DNA of 30,348 bases from JASLCR01 sp036405515 (GTDB taxonomy: Bacteria > Patescibacteriota > Saccharimonadia > Saccharimonadales > Saccharimonadaceae): contig DASWXM010000015.1 in NCBI GenBank assembly GCA_036405515.1, positions 1 through 30,348 on the forward strand. The letters run 5' to 3'. The notes under the pieces are model-generated. The model saw only the letters and a program-made list of their open reading frames with translations. It had not been told where the DNA came from and did no database searches. Of this stretch, positions 7,520 through 16,681 are shown piece after piece. Both the position numbers and the translations under genes were made by a program. Each line of letters starts with the position of its first letter. Position 1 is the first letter of the stretch.

Positions 7520-8893
7520 GTGACAAAGATTGCTGATTATTATGGAAAATCTGCCGTACAGAATGTGACGGAGGCGCTTGAAAAAGCCAAACAAAATGAA
7601 TCATACCACTCGCTCCTCTCGCTGACCAAGGAACGAGCACTTGAGCGGGCAAAAAAAGTTGACGCAGGAGAGATCACTGGTCGGTTGGCTGGTGTACCGT
7701 TTGTAGTGAAAGATAACTTCATGGCGTTTGGTGCTCCAACGACGGCTGCGAGCAAGATGCTTGAGAACTTCGATGCACCCCTGCAGGCAACTGCGGTAGA
7801 GAAGCTCGAAGCAGAAGGTGCGATTTGTATTGGCAAGGCTAACCTTGACGCCTTTGCACATGGTGGGAGTACTGAGAATTCCGCATTTGGTCCTACGAAA
7901 AATGCAGTTAACCCCGCTAAGGTGGCTGGTGGTTCATCTGGTGGTTCTGCGGTGGTGACGGCACTTGATATTGTGCCATTTGCACTCGGCACAGATACCG
8001 GTGGCTCAATTCGCCAGCCAGCCAGCTTTAATGGTGTAATTGGCATGAAACCAACATACGGTACAGTTAGCCGTTATGGTGTTGTTGCGATGGCCTCAAG
8101 TACGGACTGTATTGGCTGTTTTGCGACAAATGTTGAAGACACCGAGCTTGTACTCTCAGTGATGGCGGGTCAGGATGCAAAGGATATGACAACGCTTCCC
8201 GATTTCTTTAAACCTATTGAGTCGCCAAAATCACTTAAGATCGGTGTGATCAAAGAATTTATGACTGATGACGTTGACGAAGATGTACGTCAATCAACCC
8301 AAGATTATCTCAGTCAGCTCGAGATAGCTGGACATGTAGTTGAAGAAGTGAGTTTACCTATCGTGAAACATACGTTGGCGATGTATTACATTATTGTTCC
8401 GGCTGAGATTTCGAGTAACCTTGCTCGCTATGATGGTGTGCGCTACGGTCATCGCGCCGAAGGTGTAAAGTCGCTTGCTGAGCTGTATGGCCGATCGCGA
8501 GACGAAGGATTTGTTACTGAAAATAAACGCCGAATTATGATAGGTAGTTATGTACTCTCAAGCGGATTCTTTGATGCATACTACCAGCAGGCGCAAAAAG
8601 CTCGCACGCTTCTCATCCAGGAATTGGATGAACTTTTTGCAGCGTATGATATTTTGATTGGACCAACCGCTCCGACGCCTGCATTTGGGTTTGGTGATAA
8701 TACAGCGGATCCAATAAAGATGTATCTCTCTGATGTTATGACCGTGCCGGCAAGCTTGGCAGGTATTCCGGCAGTGAGCGTACCGGCTGGAATATCGAAA
8801 GAGGGTCTTCCGATCGGTGTGCAATTGATGGGGGCACGGCAGGCGGATGCGCTCGTGCTAGCTGCGGCAAAGTTAGTGGAGTCTAAGCAATGA
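7520..8893 (+). CDS. gatA: Asp/Glu-tRNA amidotransferase subunit A (amidase)
   Basis: GatA hydrolyses glutamine to supply ammonia for tRNA amidation. The amidase-signature catalytic triad is intact: Lys64 in PFVVKDNF, cis-Ser139 in GGSSGGSA and nucleophile Ser163 in DTGGSIRQPASF. The spacings of 75 and 24 residues equal those I recall for the S. aureus enzyme. At 457 residues it is slightly short for the family (about 480). The start is GTG, 5 nt after the gatC stop. The end overlaps the next gene by ATGA, which also shows TGA is read as stop here. Confidence 0.97.
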   Translation: MTKIADYYGKSAVQNVTEALEKAKQNESYHSLLSLTKERALERAKKVDAGEITGRLAGVPFVVKDNFMAFGAPTTAASKMLENFDAPLQATAVEKLEAEGAICIGKANLDAFAHGGSTENSAFGPTKNAVNPAKVAGGSSGGSAVVTALDIVPFALGTDTGGSIRQPASFNGVIGMKPTYGTVSRYGVVAMASSTDCIGCFATNVEDTELVLSVMAGQDAKDMTTLPDFFKPIESPKSLKIGVIKEFMTDDVDEDVRQSTQDYLSQLEIAGHVVEEVSLPIVKHTLAMYYIIVPAEISSNLARYDGVRYGHRAEGVKSLAELYGRSRDEGFVTENKRRIMIGSYVLSSGFFDAYYQQAQKARTLLIQELDELFAAYDILIGPTAPTPAFGFGDNTADPIKMYLSDVMTVPASLAGIPAVSVPAGISKEGLPIGVQLMGARQADALVLAAAKLVESKQ

Positions 8894-9306
8894 GCGTAGA
8901 GCTATTATTATTTTTTGTTGCGATTCTATTACTCGGTGCTATTGTACTTGCGTTCATTGCACGAAAAGGCACATCATCACAGCTAAACAAGGATAGCTAT
9001 CGAAGCGCGTGGTTAAAGATTGAACAAGAAGTTGATAAGGATAATGTACCAAGCTATCAACTTGCATTTCTAAACGCCGATAAGTTACTTGACAAAGCAT
9101 TAAAAGCACGTGGTATTAAAGGTCAGACTATGGGCGAGCGCATGAAAGCATATAATCAGCAGTGGTCAAATGCAAATAACATATGGAGCGCACATAAGAT
9201 ACGTAATAAGTTGGCGCATGAGTCTGGTTTTCAGGTTGATTATGATACGACTAGGCGAGCACTTGCCGTATATAAGCAGGCGTTAAAGGATGTAGGAGCA
9301 ATATGA
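8890..9306 (+). CDS. Membrane-anchored HEPN-like small protein inside the gat operon
   Basis: A 138-residue protein overlapping gatA and gatB by 4 nt at each end. An N-terminal transmembrane segment (ELLLFFVAILLLGAIVLAF, residues 4-22) is followed by a basic turn, so the rest should be cytoplasmic. The helical soluble part contains LNADKLLDKALKARG, TMGERMKAY and AHKIRNKLAHE. The last includes R105-x4-H110, which fits the Rx4-6H motif of HEPN RNases. I recall similar small proteins from other CPR genomes, without a known role. An RNase or RNA-binding function is inference; the motif could be structural only. Translational coupling to gatA and gatB suggests co-expression with tRNA amidation. 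Confidence 0.85.
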   Translation: MSVELLLFFVAILLLGAIVLAFIARKGTSSQLNKDSYRSAWLKIEQEVDKDNVPSYQLAFLNADKLLDKALKARGIKGQTMGERMKAYNQQWSNANNIWSAHKIRNKLAHESGFQVDYDTTRRALAVYKQALKDVGAI

Positions 9307-10730
9307 GTCTACAAGATTGGGAAATGACAATTGGCATAGAGTGTCATGTACAGTTAGCAACAAAAACAAAACTGTTCAGTCCGGCTGATAATGATGCGCG
9401 TGATGCCCAGCCAAACAGTAGGGTTCATGAGATTGATTTTGGTCTTCCTGGTATGCTACCGGTTCTTAATCGTGAGGCGGTGAATCTCGCCATTAGGGCG
9501 GGTAAAGCACTTAATGCTGATATTGCCCGCATATCACGCTTTGATCGTAAGCACTATTTCTATCCCGACCTTCCCAAAGGCTATCAGACCTCACAAATGT
9601 ATGAGCCGATCATTCTTGCCGGGCATATCGATGCGCCACTTGAGAATGGTGAAACAGTTCGTGTACGGATTCATCACGCACATATGGAGGAAGATGCAGG
9701 GAAGCTGACGCACTTCGGAGACTATAGCTTAGTCGATCTTAACCGTGCCGGTACACCCCTTATTGAAGTTGTTTCCGAACCAGATATCCATTCTCCAGAA
9801 GAGGCTCGTGCTTTTGCGACTGAACTTTATAATCTCATGACCTATGCGGGTGTGACGCATGGTGATCTCTATCATGGCAATATGCGATTTGACGTGAATA
9901 TATCAGTTGCGCCAAAGGGCTCAAAGGAGCTTGGCAAGCGAGCTGAGGTAAAGAATCTGAACTCATTCCGGAGCGTTGAAAAGGCGGCAGAATATGAATT
10001 TAAACGTCAGGTGGAACTTCTCGAACGTGGTGAGCGTGTCGTGCAGGAAACGCGTGGCTGGAATGATGATAAGGGCATTACGACATCTCAACGAAGCAAG
10101 GAGGATGCTCAAGACTATCGCTATATGCCGGATGCTGACATTCCGCCTATTGTCTTGACTGATGAAGAGATTCAAGTCATCCAGGCTGGTGTGCCAAAAC
10201 TTCCACCAGAGTATCGGGAAGAGTTTGCGATCCTTGGAGTAGACAAGTCAGTCGTTAATACAGTGCTAGCTAAGCAACTTCTGGCTGAGATGGTCTCACA
10301 GGTTCTCGCGAAAGATCAAAAGGCAGCAAAACGGGTCGCAAACTGGGTGGCAAGTAACTTAAGTCTCGACGAAAATACTAAGCTGGAGTCATTGGCAGGT
10401 GTCGATGATCTTGTTGAACTCGCATCTATGACGGACAAGAACGAGATTTCTTCAAATGCAGCAAGCGAACTGTTTAATGATTTGATGAATGGTGCTGTTG
10501 ATCCGCGGAAGATTGCCGATGAGAAGAATCTGCTTCAGGTGAGTGATGAAGGTGCGATTGCGGCAATCGTTGATGAAGTACTTGCTGATCCTGCAAGTCA
10601 AAAAGCTGTCGAAGATATTAAGGCGGGCAATGATAAGGCAATTGGCTTCTTGGTCGGTCAGATTATGAAAAAATCACAAGGAAAAGCAAATCCTGCTTTG
10701 GCGCAGAAGCTTGTAAGGGAGCGTTTATAG
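9303..10730 (+). CDS. gatB: Asp/Glu-tRNA amidotransferase subunit B
   Basis: GatB is the tRNA-binding kinase-like subunit that activates the glutamyl or aspartyl ester with ATP and transfers ammonia to it. The 475-residue length is typical. Recognisable segments are IGIECHVQLATKTKLFSPA at the N-terminus, HMEEDAGKLTH, AGTPLIEVVSEPDI, KNLNSFRSVEKA and YRYMPDADIPPI; the C-terminal third is the helical, YqeY-like tail domain that grips tRNA. Its ATG overlaps the preceding TGA stop, and its TAG stop shares one base with the GTG start of the NUDIX gene. A GatCAB implies that the organism lacks one or both of GlnRS and AsnRS activities. Confidence 0.98.
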   Translation: MSLQDWEMTIGIECHVQLATKTKLFSPADNDARDAQPNSRVHEIDFGLPGMLPVLNREAVNLAIRAGKALNADIARISRFDRKHYFYPDLPKGYQTSQMYEPIILAGHIDAPLENGETVRVRIHHAHMEEDAGKLTHFGDYSLVDLNRAGTPLIEVVSEPDIHSPEEARAFATELYNLMTYAGVTHGDLYHGNMRFDVNISVAPKGSKELGKRAEVKNLNSFRSVEKAAEYEFKRQVELLERGERVVQETRGWNDDKGITTSQRSKEDAQDYRYMPDADIPPIVLTDEEIQVIQAGVPKLPPEYREEFAILGVDKSVVNTVLAKQLLAEMVSQVLAKDQKAAKRVANWVASNLSLDENTKLESLAGVDDLVELASMTDKNEISSNAASELFNDLMNGAVDPRKIADEKNLLQVSDEGAIAAIVDEVLADPASQKAVEDIKAGNDKAIGFLVGQIMKKSQGKANPALAQKLVRERL

Positions 10731-11278
10731 TGCAAGCTTGGCGACGAAGTGACGACGGCTCTGATATTACACATGCGGGCTATCGCTCCGTAGTACATAA
10801 GCGTTTTGTGATGAATAATGGCCAGGAAATGAAGGCTGATATTGTAGCATCGACCGCTACGGAGGCAGCAGGTGTTATCGCGCTCACCGAAGATAACCGG
10901 GTGATTATTGCGACACAATTTCGTTGTGGACCAGAAAAGATCATGCATGAGATGCCTGGCGGTGCGGTTGATCCAGGTGAAACGCCGGAGCAGGCAATTC
11001 GTCGTGAGCTGCTTGAAGAGGTCGGATACGAAACGGATGAACTGGAATATCTCGGCGGCGCTTACGTAAACGCGTGGGAAGACATGTTTCACCATTACTT
11101 TTTGGCGTATAATTGTCGTTTTACCGGAAGTAGTAATCCGGAGGAATTTGAAGAGATCGAAGTAAACACGATATCAATAGCTGAATTTATCGCGAATGCA
11201 AAGACCGCTAAGATGACTGATGCGCAAGGCGTATTTTTAGCTTATGATAAGCTTATAGAATTGGAGGGTAAAGTATGA
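10730..11278 (+). CDS. NUDIX hydrolase, ADP-ribose pyrophosphatase-like
   Basis: A 182-residue NUDIX protein. The NUDIX box is complete: GAVDPGE followed by TPEQAIRRELLEEVGYE (GX5EX7REUXEEXGU), supplying the Mg-binding glutamates. The upstream strands (AAGVIALTEDNRVIIATQFRCG) and PGGAVDPGE resemble ADP-sugar pyrophosphatases, which cleave ADP-ribose or nucleotide-sugars to AMP or NMP plus sugar phosphate. Start is GTG at 10730, sharing its G with the gatB stop, with AGGGAG about 9 nt upstream. It overlaps galU by ATGA, so a link with nucleotide-sugar metabolism is plausible but inferred. Confidence 0.88.
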   Translation: MQAWRRSDDGSDITHAGYRSVVHKRFVMNNGQEMKADIVASTATEAAGVIALTEDNRVIIATQFRCGPEKIMHEMPGGAVDPGETPEQAIRRELLEEVGYETDELEYLGGAYVNAWEDMFHHYFLAYNCRFTGSSNPEEFEEIEVNTISIAEFIANAKTAKMTDAQGVFLAYDKLIELEGKV

Positions 11279-12168
11279 AACCAGTAACAAAAGCAATTAT
11301 TCCAGCAGCCGGGTTCGGCACACGCTTCCTACCACAGACGAAGGCTATGCCAAAAGAAATGATGCCACTTATCGATAAGCCGATTATTCAGTATGTCGTC
11401 GAGGAGCTTGTTGCGGCAGGCATCAAAGATATTATTATTGTAGGCAGTACTAATAAACGCTCGATTGAGGATCATTTTGATATTCCCAGTGAAGACCTTT
11501 TGGCCAATCTTCGTGCAGGCGGAGAAAAAAAGAAGCCTTATATCGATCTTATTGAAGAAATTGCCAACATGGCTAATTTTGTCTATGTGCGTCAAAAGGG
11601 CCCATACGGTAATGCGACACCACTCCTTTCTGCAGCTCACCTAATTGGTGATGAGCCATTTATCTATACATGGGCAGATGATTTCTTCTCTCCAGAGGCG
11701 AACTCAACAAAGCAAATGATTGAGACATACAATCAGCACGGTGGTGGCGTGTTTGCCTGTAAACGTGCAGTAAACGATGATGAATATGGCAGATACGGAT
11801 TTGCTGCCGGTGAGGCCGTTAACGACGGACTCATCAAGATGGAGCATGTCGTTGAAAAGCCTGGCAGTAAAGAAGCTTCGCCATCAGATCTTGCGAGCGT
11901 GTCAGGATATTTGCTGCCCGCAGAGCTACTTGGCTATATTGAAAAAGGATCGCGTGAACATACAGAAGGCGAGTTTACTTTCCAGCCTTTTGTTCAGCAG
12001 ATGATAAATGAAGGGCACCCATACTTTGCTAAAGAAATTGAAGGCGCGACCTTTTATGATACGGGTAATCCTCTCGAGTATTTGAAAACTACGTTTGATT
12101 TCGGACTTCGACATCCTGAGTTTGGCGGCGCGCTTCGTGAGTATATCGACGCAAAACTCAAAAGCTAG
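11275..12168 (+). CDS. galU: UTP-glucose-1-phosphate uridylyltransferase
   Basis: GalU makes UDP-glucose from UTP and glucose-1-phosphate, a precursor for surface glycans and glycolipids. The 297-residue length is typical. The nucleotide-binding signature is IIPAAGFGTRFLPQTKAMPK (residues 9-28), followed by EMMPLIDKPIIQYVVEE. The Mg-binding Asp pair is in TWADDFF, and VVEKP plus the GEFTFQPFVQQM region match GalU. GGAGG lies 7-9 nt before the ATG. It is the last gene of the gat unit. No terminator follows: the next gene's promoter lies within the 20-nt gap. Confidence 0.95.
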   Translation: MKPVTKAIIPAAGFGTRFLPQTKAMPKEMMPLIDKPIIQYVVEELVAAGIKDIIIVGSTNKRSIEDHFDIPSEDLLANLRAGGEKKKPYIDLIEEIANMANFVYVRQKGPYGNATPLLSAAHLIGDEPFIYTWADDFFSPEANSTKQMIETYNQHGGGVFACKRAVNDDEYGRYGFAAGEAVNDGLIKMEHVVEKPGSKEASPSDLASVSGYLLPAELLGYIEKGSREHTEGEFTFQPFVQQMINEGHPYFAKEIEGATFYDTGNPLEYLKTTFDFGLRHPEFGGALREYIDAKLKS

Positions 12169-12173
12169 ACCTG

Positions 12174-12182
12174 TGATATCAT
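12174..12182 (+). promoter_or_regulatory. Extended -10 promoter of the small membrane-protein operon
   Basis: TGA-TATCAT ends 6 nt before the ATG at 12189, directly after the galU stop. The spacing matches the gatC promoter. Confidence 0.65.
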
Positions 12183-12188
12183 AGGTGT

Positions 12189-12455
12189 ATGAATGCTACA
12201 GAGATTTTGGTAATCATTCTATCAATTTTTCTCGCTGTCTTCTTATTGATGGGTATTGCACTCACGGTTCTACTTATCAAAGTGACGCTTCAGATTCGTC
12301 GCGTCACTACAAAAGCAGAAAATGCTGCAAACAACATCGAAGCGATGACGCAAAATGTTTCAAATGTTGCAACAGGCGCAGCAATCGGACGTTTTGTGCT
12401 TAAGGGAGTAAAGAGTATGGGGCGTAAGAGAAAGGGGAAGAAGTATGAAGAATAA
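12189..12455 (+). CDS. Small single-pass membrane protein, unknown
   Basis: An 88-residue protein with an N-terminal hydrophobic segment (ILVIILSIFLAVFLLMGIAL, about residues 6-25). It continues with an amphipathic helix (residues 33-60, KVTLQIRRVTTKAENAANNI) and a strongly basic tail (GRKRKGKKYEE). The layout resembles DUF948/YtxG-like proteins, which often precede ytxH-type genes; that assignment is tentative. Its stop overlaps the start of the YtxH-like gene by 11 nt. It heads a three-gene unit of membrane-associated proteins. Confidence 0.8.
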   Translation: MNATEILVIILSIFLAVFLLMGIALTVLLIKVTLQIRRVTTKAENAANNIEAMTQNVSNVATGAAIGRFVLKGVKSMGRKRKGKKYEE

Positions 12456-12684
12456 GATAGCAATCGGCGCAGTAGTGGGCGCAGTAGCGGGTGTAATAGC
12501 TGGAGTATTAACAGCTCCGAAAAGTGGCAAAGAAACTCGTGCAGATATTCGCTCGAAAGCCGAAGAGCTCAAGGATCAAGCATCGAAGAAGACAGAAGAT
12601 GCTAAGGTTGCGGCTGAGGATATCAAGGATAAAACGGTTGAGGCGATCCAAGAAGCTGTTGATAATGTAAAGAGTAAGCTTTAA
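12445..12684 (+). CDS. YtxH-like protein
   Basis: A 79-residue protein with a Gly/Ala-rich N-terminal membrane segment (AIGAVVGAVAGVIAGVLTAP) followed by PKSGKETRADIRSKAEELKD, the hallmark of YtxH-domain proteins. The remainder is a charged helix of Lys, Glu and Ala. YtxH proteins are associated with the envelope and general stress in Bacillus, but no molecular function is established. A purine-rich AAGGGGAAG run lies about 5 nt before the ATG. It overlaps the upstream gene by 11 nt and lies 15 nt before the next. Confidence 0.85.
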   Translation: MKNKIAIGAVVGAVAGVIAGVLTAPKSGKETRADIRSKAEELKDQASKKTEDAKVAAEDIKDKTVEAIQEAVDNVKSKL

Positions 12685-12699
12685 GCCAGGTACAAACTC

Positions 12700-12978
12700 A
12701 TGTCGGCGATTAAAAAGGCTACAAAGCGTATTAAAGAGGACAACGAACGAGGTGCTCGTGAGAACGTGCTCGAAGAATTGTTCAATGACTTTAATCGTTC
12801 TAAAACTCAGATATTTATAGTTAACTTCTTTAGGGGTATTTTCTTCGGTATCGGAAGTGTGATTGGCGGCGCGCTTATTATCGCAATTGGTGCACTGGTG
12901 CTTGGACTTTTTGTTGATCTACCTGGCGGAGTTGGTGATTTTGTTCAGCAAGTACTTGATGCAATGCAGCGTCGCTAA
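12700..12978 (+). CDS. Small membrane protein resembling DUF5665
   Basis: A 92-residue protein with a charged N-terminal helix (KKATKRIKEDNERGARENVL), then NFFRGIFFGIGSVIGGALIIAIGALVLG-type hydrophobic sequence (about residues 44-72), ending in a short loop rich in Gly. The pattern of a conserved NF..G...G.G...G segment entering a membrane hairpin resembles DUF5665; this is from memory and tentative. AGGT about 9 nt before the ATG could be its ribosome binding site. It is third in the small membrane-protein unit. I see no convincing terminator after it, only a short T6 run at 12983-12988. Confidence 0.78.
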   Translation: MSAIKKATKRIKEDNERGARENVLEELFNDFNRSKTQIFIVNFFRGIFFGIGSVIGGALIIAIGALVLGLFVDLPGGVGDFVQQVLDAMQRR

Positions 12979-13015
12979 GGTATTTTTTACTGCACCGCAT
13001 CTGGCATTACTCGGG

Positions 13016-13021
13016 TATACT
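13016..13021 (+). promoter_or_regulatory. -10 box of dnaE
   Basis: TATACT ends 9 nt before the ATG at 13031. No Shine-Dalgarno sequence is present, so a leaderless mRNA is expected. The TGn extension is absent here. Confidence 0.65.
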
Positions 13022-13030
13022 AGATAGTAT

Positions 13031-16000
13031 ATGGGGAAGGTGCTAGCGGCGTCTGATTACGTACACTTGCATAATCATACGCATCACAGTTTGCTTGATG
13101 GTCTGACGAAAGTGCCAGAGTTGGTTGCTCGTGTCAAAGAACTTGGCATGGAAGCTTGTGCAATCACCGACCATGGTACGATGAGCGGTGCAATTGAGTT
13201 TTACAAAGCCGCCAAAGCAGAGGGTATCAAGCCAATCATCGGTCTTGAGGCCTATGTAGCGGCCAGATCGCGTCATGATCGTGATCCAGCAAAAGATAAG
13301 GCACGCTATCACCTCATCTTGCTTGCGATGAATAATACTGGCTATCAGAATCTGATGTATCTGACGAGTATGTCGGAACTTGAGGGTAAGTATTATAAAC
13401 CACGTATCGACCATGAGCTGCTTGAAAAGCATAACGAAGGTATCATTGCACTAAGTGCATGTGCGAGCGGTGAGCTTGGTGAAAACTTGCGCGCTGACAA
13501 TTATGAAGAAGCGAAACGAATCGCCGAATGGTATAAATCAATCTTTGGTGATCGATATTATCTAGAGCTACAAGATCATGGACACCTTGAAAGTAAGACG
13601 GCCTGGGACGTGCAGATAAAAATTAACGGCTATTTGATGCAGCTTTCCGAAGAGCTTGATATTCCATGCGTTGTAACAAGTGACGGACATTATATCTCGC
13701 ATGACGATCAAGACTCACATGAAATCCTCCTCTGTGTCGGTACGGGGTCATATCTGAGCGATGAGCGTCGTATGAGTCTGAAGGATTTCGAACTTCACGT
13801 GACGGAGCCGGAAGAAATTATTGCACGCTGGGGCAAGACCCATGCTGAAGCAGTCCAGAACACAAAAAGAATTGCTGATCGTTGCGATGTAGAGATTGAG
13901 CTCGGTAAAATTTTGATTCCTACTTTTCCGACACCTAATGGCGAGACTGAAAAAGAGTATCTCGATCAACTTGTTTACCGAGGAATGGCCGTGCGATATG
14001 TCGGTAAAGCTGTTGAAGAAGCTGAAAGGCTATCGAACCAGGACATCAGATCCCTATTAACCGAAGCGCAAGCCTCCCGCCTTGATATGGAGTTTGAGGT
14101 ACTCGACCGTATGGGCTATAACGGGTATTTTTTGATTGTCCAGGATTTTATTAACTGGGGAAAGAGCCAAGGAATCATTTTCGGCCCCGGGCGTGGATCG
14201 GCGGCAGGCTCGATTATCGCCTACGCTTTAAATATCACAGACCTTGATCCATTGAAGTACGACCTTCTTTTCGAGCGATTCTTGAACCCTGATCGTATCT
14301 CGATGCCAGATATTGATATTGATATTCAGGATACGCGTCGCAATGAAGTGATTGAGTACTGTGCGAGAAAATATGGCGACTCGCGTGTGGCGAATATCGT
14401 AACATTTGGTAAGATGGCTGCACGTGCAGCAGTTCGTGACGTGGCACGTGTACTTGAGGTACCATATGCAGAGAGTGATCGTCTTGCAAAACTGATTCCA
14501 CCGCCGGTACAAGGTCGCCACGTGCCGCTGTCAAAGAGTATTGTGGAAGATGCCGATCTTAAGGCGGAGTATGAGTCAAACGAGACGTCAAAACGTGTGA
14601 TTGATTTTGCGATTCGATTGGAGGGCACTAACCGTAGCCATGGTGTGCACGCGGCTGGTGTTGTGATTGCACCTGATGATATCGTAAAATATGCGCCCCT
14701 TGAGATGGCGCAAAAGGGTGTCGTGGCCACACAATACCCGATGGGACCAGTCGAGGAGCTTGGGCTGCTCAAGATGGACTTCCTTGGCCTTTCCAACCTT
14801 ACGATCATCAATAACGCACTGCGTATTATCAAAAAAGTGTACAAGTCCGAGATCGTACTTGGTGATATTCCACTTGATGATCAAAAGACATTTGAGCTAT
14901 TTCAGCGGGGGGATACCACCGGTGTGTTCCAGCTTGAATCTGCGGGCATGAAGCGCTATTTGCGCGAGCTGAAGCCGAGTGAATTTGACGATATTATCGC
15001 CATGGTGGCGCTATATCGGCCAGGTCCGATGCAATTTATTGATAGCTTTATTAAGCGAAAGCATGGCGAAGAGACAATCGCCTATCTGCACCCTGGTATG
15101 GAAAACTCGCTCAAGAATACCTACGGTATCTTGGTCTACCAAGAACAATTTATGCAGATTTCTAAAGAGTGGTGTGGATTTACTGGTGGACAGGCCGACA
15201 CATTACGTAAGGCGGTAGGTAAGAAAAACATCGAGTTGATGCGCAAGGTAAAGATCGACTTCGTTGACGGTGCAATCAAGCACGGTGGTGCAGATAAAAA
15301 GACGGCCGAGAAATTCTGGGATCAGCTGGAAGAATTTGCAAACTACTGTTTCAATAAGTCGCACGCGGCATGTTACGGTTTGATCGCTTATTGGACCGCC
15401 TACCTCAAGGCGCACTATCCGGACGCCTTCATGGCGGCACTTATGACGAGCGATGAAGATAATATCGACCGTCTGGCGATCGAAATCAGCGAATGTAAGC
15501 GCATGGGTATTGATGTCATGGCACCTGATGTTAATGAGTCCTTCGTTGAATTTGCGGTGGTGCCAGGTGAGAATAAAATTCGTTTTGGCATGGCGGCGGT
15601 GAAGGGTGTCGGTGTAAATGCGGTCGAAGAGATTCTGCGCGCACGTGACGAGGCGAAGTTTGAAAGTATTGAAGATTTTGCTACTCGTGTCAGTACAGCG
15701 AAGTTCAACAAAAAAGCATGGGAGTCATTGATCAAGTCGGGTGGTTTTGATAGCTTTGGTGATCGTTCAGACCTGCTCTTTAATCTCGAAGCAGTTCAAG
15801 GATTCGCAAGTAAGGTTCAAAAAGAAGCGGCAAATGGTCAAACCGATCTATTTGGTAATCTCATCGACAACAGTGCAGTCAAGCGTAGTGTTACACTACA
15901 GTCTGCACCGGTTAAGCACACATCCAAGGAGCGCCTCACATGGGAGCGCGAGCTACTCGGGCTTTATATTTCCGCGCATCCACTCGATGAATACGAATTG

Positions 16001-16681
16001 TATTTGTCTGAGCAGACAGTGCCAATTAGTAGCTTGACGTCAAGTATGGATAACCAGCAGACGACGATCGGCGGCATCATTACTAGTCTCAGGACAATTA
16101 TTACCAAGGCTGGCAGCAAGATGGCATTCGTGGGAATCGAAGATAAATTCGGCGATTCTGAGCTGATTGTATTCCCTGATTTGTACAAGCAAGTTGGTCC
16201 AAGCCTTGAAGTCGATACAGTCATACGTGCAAGCGGCAAGATTAACGCACGCGATCGTGATGGTAATATCATTGACGAAGTGAAATTACTTGCTCAGGAA
16301 ATTTTTATTGTTAGCGAAAAGGAGCTGCGTGAGTATGCCTCAACAGGTGGTGCACTAAAGCGACCAAAAGCGAAGCCGCAGAACGGTGGCGTGAAAGTAA
16401 CACGAGCGTCAGCTGCAAAAACTGCAACCGTAAGTATGGAGCCGCCAAAACCTGTTGAAGTTAAGAAACTGTTTGTCCACATCGAAGATCCGAACGATCA
16501 CGAACGGCTGGCATTACTAAAGAAAATTTGTGCGAAGCACCCGGGTATATCTGATATTGTATTGGTACTTGGCGGAAAAAATAAATCAGCTATACGACTA
16601 CCATTTCGTGTCGATGATAATGACGCGTTGATCAATGAGTTAGTGAGAGAGCTTGGCGAAGACGCTGTGAAGCTTAAATAG
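13031..16681 (+). CDS. dnaE: DNA polymerase III alpha subunit
   Basis: The 1216-residue replicative polymerase. The N-terminal PHP domain starts at VHLHNHTHHSLLDG and continues through AITDHGTMSGAIEFYKAAK and GLEAYV, retaining the HxH and DH metal-ligand motifs. The palm has GPGRGSAAGS and PDIDIDIQDTRR (catalytic Asp427, Asp429), with the third Asp (583) in LLKMDFLGLSNL. The fingers and beta-binding regions follow, then an OB fold near residue 1013 (TTIGGIITSL) and a C-terminal domain after a basic linker. The length and order fit the DnaE1 type. The gene overlaps the convergent methyltransferase by 8 nt. Confidence 0.98.
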   Translation: MGKVLAASDYVHLHNHTHHSLLDGLTKVPELVARVKELGMEACAITDHGTMSGAIEFYKAAKAEGIKPIIGLEAYVAARSRHDRDPAKDKARYHLILLAMNNTGYQNLMYLTSMSELEGKYYKPRIDHELLEKHNEGIIALSACASGELGENLRADNYEEAKRIAEWYKSIFGDRYYLELQDHGHLESKTAWDVQIKINGYLMQLSEELDIPCVVTSDGHYISHDDQDSHEILLCVGTGSYLSDERRMSLKDFELHVTEPEEIIARWGKTHAEAVQNTKRIADRCDVEIELGKILIPTFPTPNGETEKEYLDQLVYRGMAVRYVGKAVEEAERLSNQDIRSLLTEAQASRLDMEFEVLDRMGYNGYFLIVQDFINWGKSQGIIFGPGRGSAAGSIIAYALNITDLDPLKYDLLFERFLNPDRISMPDIDIDIQDTRRNEVIEYCARKYGDSRVANIVTFGKMAARAAVRDVARVLEVPYAESDRLAKLIPPPVQGRHVPLSKSIVEDADLKAEYESNETSKRVIDFAIRLEGTNRSHGVHAAGVVIAPDDIVKYAPLEMAQKGVVATQYPMGPVEELGLLKMDFLGLSNLTIINNALRIIKKVYKSEIVLGDIPLDDQKTFELFQRGDTTGVFQLESAGMKRYLRELKPSEFDDIIAMVALYRPGPMQFIDSFIKRKHGEETIAYLHPGMENSLKNTYGILVYQEQFMQISKEWCGFTGGQADTLRKAVGKKNIELMRKVKIDFVDGAIKHGGADKKTAEKFWDQLEEFANYCFNKSHAACYGLIAYWTAYLKAHYPDAFMAALMTSDEDNIDRLAIEISECKRMGIDVMAPDVNESFVEFAVVPGENKIRFGMAAVKGVGVNAVEEILRARDEAKFESIEDFATRVSTAKFNKKAWESLIKSGGFDSFGDRSDLLFNLEAVQGFASKVQKEAANGQTDLFGNLIDNSAVKRSVTLQSAPVKHTSKERLTWERELLGLYISAHPLDEYELYLSEQTVPISSLTSSMDNQQTTIGGIITSLRTIITKAGSKMAFVGIEDKFGDSELIVFPDLYKQVGPSLEVDTVIRASGKINARDRDGNIIDEVKLLAQEIFIVSEKELREYASTGGALKRPKAKPQNGGVKVTRASAAKTATVSMEPPKPVEVKKLFVHIEDPNDHERLALLKKICAKHPGISDIVLVLGGKNKSAIRLPFRVDDNDALINELVRELGEDAVKLK

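Noticed and set aside
12360..12572. Minus-strand frame opposite the YtxH-like gene
   Set aside because: Low-complexity Ala/Ser/Thr product caused by the Gly/Ala/Lys-rich coding strand; no start signals.
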